A DNA stretch of 64,000 nt from Candidatus Methanosuratincola sp. (lineage in GTDB: Archaea > Thermoproteota > Methanomethylicia > Methanomethylicales > Methanomethylicaceae). Position numbers and translations under genes: made by a program. Under the pieces are notes generated by a model, which searched no databases, was not told the origin of the DNA, and saw nothing but the letters and a program-made list of their open reading frames with translations. Of this stretch, positions 60,389 to 64,000 are shown one piece after another (the stretch's first letter is position 1; each line of letters begins with the position of its first letter). The DNA is taken from positions 62,001-126,000 of the forward strand of contig JACIVP010000003.1 of NCBI GenBank assembly GCA_014361455.1. Direction: 5' to 3'.

Positions 60389-60514
60389 GGTGGCCGCCAG
60401 CTTCCGCGGCTTCCCAGACCCTCTCGGCGTCCAGTACAATCGCAGACGTTTGGTGGTTTAACTACCGTGTTCGGTATGGGAACGGGTGGAACCCACCAAC
60501 TTTGGCCGGCGTAC
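60389..60514 (-). rRNA. 5S ribosomal RNA
   Basis: About 126 nt on the minus strand with the conserved core CCCATACCGAACACGG and the 3' segment GGGAAGCCGCGGAAGCTGG. The ends pair partially (GCCGGCC with GGCGGCC). It stands alone, without 16S or 23S genes nearby, as in many TACK archaea. Upstream is the RAM-domain gene and downstream the DUF1512 gene. Confidence 0.93.
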
Positions 60515-60553
60515 CGAGATATAAAAAAAGCAAGGGGTTTTTAAACCTTACTC

Positions 60554-60793
60554 TTATGGAGCTTGTTCCATGACTATCATGGTCATGGTGGATCGTACTT
60601 TGTCTAGTTGCCGGATCTTCTTAGTAACCATCTCTCTGAGCTTCTCAAGGGTATCAGATTCGATCATCACGATGATATCGTAGACGCCATAAACCATGTA
60701 GGCAGTCTTGACCTCAGGAATCTTCTTGATATTCTCAAGGACTTCTCGGTCTGTTCCTGCTTCAACATTAACCAATACAAAGGCCAGAGGCAT
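60554..60793 (-). CDS. Stand-alone Lrp/AsnC ligand-binding (RAM) domain protein
   Basis: The protein has 79 residues, only the RAM domain of Lrp/AsnC regulators (FVLVNVEAGTDREVLENIKK and MVYGVYDIIVMIESD) without a DNA-binding part. Such proteins form rings and bind amino acids or modulate full-length Lrp proteins. It ends 40 bp from the 5S rRNA gene and starts at ATG 60793. Confidence 0.9.
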   Translation of the reverse strand: MPLAFVLVNVEAGTDREVLENIKKIPEVKTAYMVYGVYDIIVMIESDTLEKLREMVTKKIRQLDKVRSTMTMIVMEQAP

Positions 60794-60923
60794 TTTACCA
60801 CCATTAGAATCTATTGCGAGGATTGCTTATAACTTTTGTTTCATAAATTAACAGATAAGAGAGATATAAAAGAGAGGTTTATTAAAAATGACTTAAAATA
60901 GCAGTTTGGAAGGGGCGGGCAGG

Positions 60924-61997
60924 ATGAGGATTGGTGTCGTTGTTCATGGTCCAGAAGCAATAGACACTGGTTTGGCGATCCAGGTGATAGATTTACTTTC
61001 GAATTTCGGGGAGGTTAAAGCCTATGTTGGAGGAGCCACAGGAATAATTGCGGTCATAGACGCAGGGCTTGAACAAAGAATCGACATTTCCAGAACAGAA
61101 AAACCCTCGGAGGCGATTTCTAGGCTGGATCCAGAATCAACACATCTAATACTTGTGAATTATTGTAAAAGAGAAGAAACAGGAATCGCATTTGGTAGAG
61201 CTGTGGCTTCGAGAGCCAAGATAACAAAACCGCTAGTGCAGGTGGACAATAATTTTGTAATAAGCTGGAATGCTGATGGGGAAGAACTTGCCAGAGAGAT
61301 CTCGGATAAGTTGTCTAAGAAGATCATTGTGCCTACAAAAAACGAAAACAAGACGCCGCCGAACGTAAGGAGAGTGGTTGGCGTTGCCAAAGGGGAGAAT
61401 GTCTGGGTAAACGGGACAGTGATAGGGAGGGCTAAGAGCGAAGTCGTTGAGCTGTATCAAGGAAGAGACGGCAAAATCCAATTTTCTGGAGTCGAAGTAA
61501 AAGAGCACGTTTTGAACCGGCTGGAAAACCTCGACATTGAGAAAGCAATCATACGGAGTGGTGTTATCAGAAGGACAAGTAGAGAGCCAAGATCAATGCC
61601 TACAAAGAAGAAGAAGGTTGTCTGCATCATTGATCATGATGCAGAAAGATTAGCCCATAAATTTAGGGATGCTTCGGCTGTGGTGACGATCGGAGATGAT
61701 ACAACGAGAGTGGCAGGGGATCTGCTGAGCAGATACGATATTCCAATTATTGGCATAACTGATGGTGACGAGGATGGGATCTGCAGTGATAGGAATTTGG
61801 CGCCCGGGTCGGTCATCCTCACGCTTGAGAAGGGTATGGATGATGTTGCAGCCAAGGTAATAAAAAAACAGATATTCAAGGACGAAAACGAGATTCCATT
61901 CAGAAGTTTGAATGATCTTGAGCTAATGGTAATGGAGGCGCTGAGCGCTGTGCCGACAAAGAGTGTTGAAAGAGTGCCGCCGCGTTCTGATTGGTGA
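60924..61997 (+). CDS. DUF2117 archaeal protein
   Basis: The protein has 357 residues from the ATG at 60924 (GGGCAGG site upstream; a TTG at 60906 is possible). It has the DUF2117 pattern: MRIGVVVHGPEAIDTGLAIQ and then VKAYVGGATGIIAVIDAGLE, and in the C-terminal half VCIIDHDAERLAHK and DIPIIGITDGDEDGI. The function is unknown. Two alpha/beta domains of nucleotide-binding type are suggested. The family is found in methanogens and other archaea. Confidence 0.85.
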   Translation: MRIGVVVHGPEAIDTGLAIQVIDLLSNFGEVKAYVGGATGIIAVIDAGLEQRIDISRTEKPSEAISRLDPESTHLILVNYCKREETGIAFGRAVASRAKITKPLVQVDNNFVISWNADGEELAREISDKLSKKIIVPTKNENKTPPNVRRVVGVAKGENVWVNGTVIGRAKSEVVELYQGRDGKIQFSGVEVKEHVLNRLENLDIEKAIIRSGVIRRTSREPRSMPTKKKKVVCIIDHDAERLAHKFRDASAVVTIGDDTTRVAGDLLSRYDIPIIGITDGDEDGICSDRNLAPGSVILTLEKGMDDVAAKVIKKQIFKDENEIPFRSLNDLELMVMEALSAVPTKSVERVPPRSDW

Positions 61998-62630
61998 TGA
62001 TGTAAAAATGATTATTAGCAAATCCGGCTCTGCCATCAGGAGGAGGTAGGGTTGACCGTTTCCGTTGCCCACGAATAAACCCTGGAGGATAATGACAAAA
62101 CTTTTGCAAGATCTTTTAATTTCTTTATAGTAGAAGCCGATTCTGCGTAAATGCATGGTCTAAGGCATTCGATAAGTCACATGCAACAACTTCGATATGA
62201 ACTGACAGGATGTGGAGGTGCGGCAACGTCTTTGACCATGTTCACTCTTGAAGTAGGCTCGTGGGTGTAGCAAGAGGCGGAAACAAAATCTCGGAAATAT
62301 GAAGATCCGTTCAAGCAAAGTGCCACCAATAAACGACTTTCTACCTCCTTCGTTGAGCCCATTTTCGTCCTGCGGCTGATGCTAAAGCCTTCGCTTCAGT
62401 AAAATGGATATTCAGGTTCGCGTGTGGCATTTGTCAGTGACCATTGTCACATTATTGCGACGAGAAAGCTGTAGATTTTGGCATAAATCAAGCGATGAGC
62501 TACCCCAACAGGGTTTTCTGTTTATGGAGCACATTCCTTGAGGGATAATCTAGAGGATAAAGGAGAAAGGCGTAGGTAAAATAAATAGAAGCATATAGCT
62601 CCAAAAACCAAAGCGCGGTCTAGCCAATGA
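61998..62630. other. No recognisable gene
   Basis: These 630 bases contain only short frames without known similarity. It may include further decayed coding DNA related to the frhB-like fragment at its right side. I see no RNA gene. Confidence 0.5.
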
Positions 62631-62639
62631 TCTTCATAT

Positions 62640-62985
62640 AGGATCTCAAAAGCCTCCGATATGCGCAACCATCTGTTCGTGTCTTTCTTTGCATTCTTGT
62701 TCTTCTAATCGCATTTTTTCATACCAATCTGGTTCACACTTTACTTCACTATGCACTGCATCCACGCGCGCCGTATTTCCCTAATTGTTCCATTTGCCAT
62801 GTTCTCTCGAGTTTCGGCCTGATTATCGATCGACACAGACCAGTATGGGGGAATGCCGCTTCCGATATAAACATCATCAGCTAATCCTGTAAAATCATTG
62901 CAGGATTTGCAGCATTCTAATATGTCCTCAGATCTCTTTCATTGGGATCCTGACTTCACCTGAACCCAGATTGATGCTGAATTTT
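62640..62985 (-). pseudogene. Fragment of an FrhB-like (F420-hydrogenase beta family) gene
   Basis: On the minus strand, right after tRNA-Trp, KFSINLGSGEVRIPMKEI is followed (after a stop and frame change) by EDILECCKSCNDFTGLADDV then YIGSGIPPYWSVSI. This equals the C-terminal half of FrhB/FdhB domains (usual kF..y..dGev..ipl.el then C..C.DFt...aDisvGs.g...gws). The tail VDAVHSEVKCEPDWYEKMRL follows in another frame. The N-terminal half is absent. The intact family passes electrons to or from F420. Confidence 0.6.
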
Positions 62986-62988
62986 AGT

Positions 62989-63156
62989 GGGGCTGGAGGG
63001 ACTTGAACCCCCGATATGCGGGTTTCCCCGCTCTAGTCGCTCCAGAAGAAAATCATCCCCCAAGGTCATATTTTCTTCAATGAAGCCTCTGGAGCCCTTA
63101 ACGAGGCGCGGGTTGCCCCTTCGCCTTGCCGTCATACCGTGCTAGACCACAGCCCC
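62989..63156 (-). tRNA. tRNA-Trp (anticodon CCA) with two introns
   Basis: Exons are 63156-63128, 63097-63089 and 63023-62989. Intron 1 (30 nt, 63127-63098) sits in the anticodon stem between positions 28 and 29. GACG pairs with CGTT and AGGCG with CGCCT, giving GCA and AAG bulges. Intron 2 (65 nt, 63088-63024) is at 37/38, with CTCC pairing GGGG and an AAA bulge. Splicing restores stem GCGGG/CCCGC and loop CTCCAGA. The 3' half is one nucleotide short at the T-stem/acceptor junction (CCTCCAGCCCC). Confidence 0.88.
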
Positions 63157-63265
63157 ACCAAATTCAGAGAAAATAAGTGGAATTATATAAACCTAATTTG
63201 ACGTATTTTGCCTCCACTGGATTTTGAAATCGAAATGGAAAAGATCATCTTTTTGCTGATTGTGG

Positions 63266-63360
63266 AGCCTCAGGCGGGGTTTGAACCCGCGACCACCGCC
63301 TCTCTGGATCACATCAGTGGTTTACCAAGGCGGTGCTCTACCAGGCTGAGCCACTGAGGC
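63266..63360 (-). tRNA. tRNA-Thr (anticodon GGU) with 21-nt intron
   Basis: Acceptor arms GCCTCAG/CTGAGGC pair fully and the discriminator is T. The stem CCGCC/GGCGG encloses loop TTGGTAA, giving GGU. The intron (63322-63302) is at the canonical 37/38 site. TTGG pairs with CCAG of the intron, leaving TAA and AGA bulges. Confidence 0.93.
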
Positions 63361-63840
63361 GCAGGTATTTAACCGATGCATAAGGTTAATTAATTTTTTG
63401 CAAGGGAAACTGGTATTAATAAAAACATCAACCGCATCGAAACATGAGGCTGAGAGACAAAGAATGAAGGCGGGCGCGCTTCGATGCTTTACTGTTGGCA
63501 GCCTTGACATACTTCTTAGAGAAAAACAAGCAATATGCTCTGTCGGTCTTTGCTTGCAACCACAGTTTAGTGGCCGTATTTCGAAGGGGCAGTGCTTGAA
63601 TGCATAACGATGCCAGATCACCCCTATTTGAAGCCGCCGTGGCTGACACGGGTGCCCATTGGAACTAAAGAAAGAAAATTAAGTCTGGTAAGCCCTCATT
63701 TCTTTAATTGCATAATTTAATTACAAGCAAAAATTTTGAACAAAAAACAGAAACAAATCTTAAATTCTACATAAATGCACTTCTATAAATTGTTATCCGG
63801 AATTTTTTATATTTTTGGTATCAGAGTTATAAGTGGGGGG
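63361..63840. other. Intergenic region upstream of the right-edge gene
   Basis: About 480 bases with no recognised gene. The right part is very AT-rich and contains a TATA-like TTTTTATATTTTTGG near 63805-63820, suited to the gene at 63844. Confidence 0.5.
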
Positions 63841-63843
63841 AGA

Positions 63844-64000
63844 ATGAAAATAACCTTAAAAGATGAGTTCCCAAGCATAATAGATGTGGCATACAGCGAG
63901 TATAAGAAGTATAAACATATTTCAGAAATAATGAGCACAGACTTGAAATATATTGAACAGGAAAGAACGATGCTCGAAGCCGCAAAATCAATGGGAGAAC
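63844..64000 (+). CDS. Unknown protein (partial, runs off right edge)
   Basis: The frame opens at ATG 63844 after a GGGGGGAG site and stays open for 52 codons to the window end (MKITLKDEFPSIIDVAYSEY, then KKYKHISEIMSTDLKYIEQE). It is helical and charged. No family is recognised from this N-terminal piece. Confidence 0.6.
   Translation, partial: MKITLKDEFPSIIDVAYSEYKKYKHISEIMSTDLKYIEQERTMLEAAKSMGE

Noticed and set aside
63024-63088. Box C/D guide RNA in tRNA-Trp intron 2, as in haloarchaea
   Set aside because: A partial C-like box (ATGATTT) and complementarity to the anticodon loop exist, but no proper D or D' box (CTGA) at the required spacing was found. Position 39 is C, so the usual U39 target is also absent.
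1-64000. CRISPR array or cas genes
   Set aside because: No regularly spaced short repeats and no Cas-like protein were seen.
1-64000. Intact insertion sequence
   Set aside because: No transposase frame was recognised. The degraded regions at 20.7, 44 and 62.7 kb resolve to metabolic gene remnants rather than transposases.

Overview
The window is archaeal chromosomal DNA. It carries archaellum genes, a euryarchaeal-type che set, archaeal DnaG, Pelota, aIF2-beta, an NMD3-like protein, a 7S SRP RNA, a free-standing 5S rRNA gene, intron-bearing tRNA genes and TATA-type promoters. An unlinked 5S gene, a tRNA-Trp gene with two introns (one in the anticodon stem) and a tRNA-splicing endonuclease paralogue without the catalytic His all recall TACK-superphylum archaea (for example Bathyarchaeia- or Methanomethylicia-like). 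This placement is an inference from gene content; I cannot name a species.

Layout. 1-10.0 kb is a chemotaxis and regulation block: cheW-cheY-cheC (minus), a soluble MCP, cheA, a MinD/ParA ATPase coupled to a small coiled-coil protein, a small unknown protein, two tandem membrane-anchored double-winged-helix regulators resembling Sulfolobus ArnR/ArnR1, and cheB. 10.3-19.1 kb is the archaellum operon: archellin, an ArlC/D/E-like protein, arlG, arlF, a small gene, arlH, arlI, arlJ, a short basic gene and an ArlX-like N-anchored coiled-coil protein. 19.1-20.4 kb encodes a surface protein. 20.66-21.2 kb is a decayed glycine dehydrogenase subunit 2 gene. 21.2-28.6 kb is an Mrp/Mbh-type multisubunit cation/proton antiporter operon with three large antiporter-like subunits. 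29-43.7 kb is housekeeping and metabolism: Fe-S assembly, MoaD-like protein, tRNA methylthiotransferase, MetRS, aIF2-beta/DUF424/NMD3, HisRS, UbiA-type prenyltransferase, EndA paralogue, hydrogenase maturation protease, MtnA-like isomerase, a GfcR-like regulator, a Dcd-like protein and an aldehyde dehydrogenase. 43.7-46 kb holds tRNA-Pro, two decayed genes (tag and a paaI-type thioesterase), tRNA-Ser and SRP RNA. 46-62 kb is again informational genes: tRNA thiolase, site-2 protease, CutA, Pelota, RimI, DnaG, TyrRS, PheRS, CoaD, 5S rRNA and several archaeal DUFs. 62-63.4 kb has an frhB-like gene fragment next to tRNA-Trp, then tRNA-Thr.

The main new signal is a short element, consensus GGTCGCC(T). 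It lies upstream of the motility and chemotaxis transcription units, always in the orientation of the gene, and in six of eight cases 11-15 bp before a TATA-like box. It marks cheW, MCP, the coiled-coil/minD pair, the divergent small gene, the ArnR-like pair, arlB (multiple copies), the arlCDE-like gene and more weakly cheA. This suggests one motility regulon, plausibly controlled by the ArnR-like pair encoded inside it. Those two genes share 208-nt and 371-nt segments identical in DNA sequence while their linkers and membrane segments are unrelated, which points to gene conversion of the DNA-binding parts.

A second theme is RNA processing. Three of five tRNA genes carry introns, including the two-intron tRNA-Trp, and the window encodes an EndA paralogue with Pro in place of the catalytic His, as expected for the structural subunit of a heterotetrameric endonuclease. 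A third theme is gene decay: at least four pseudogenes with frameshifts or deletions sit in otherwise compact DNA.
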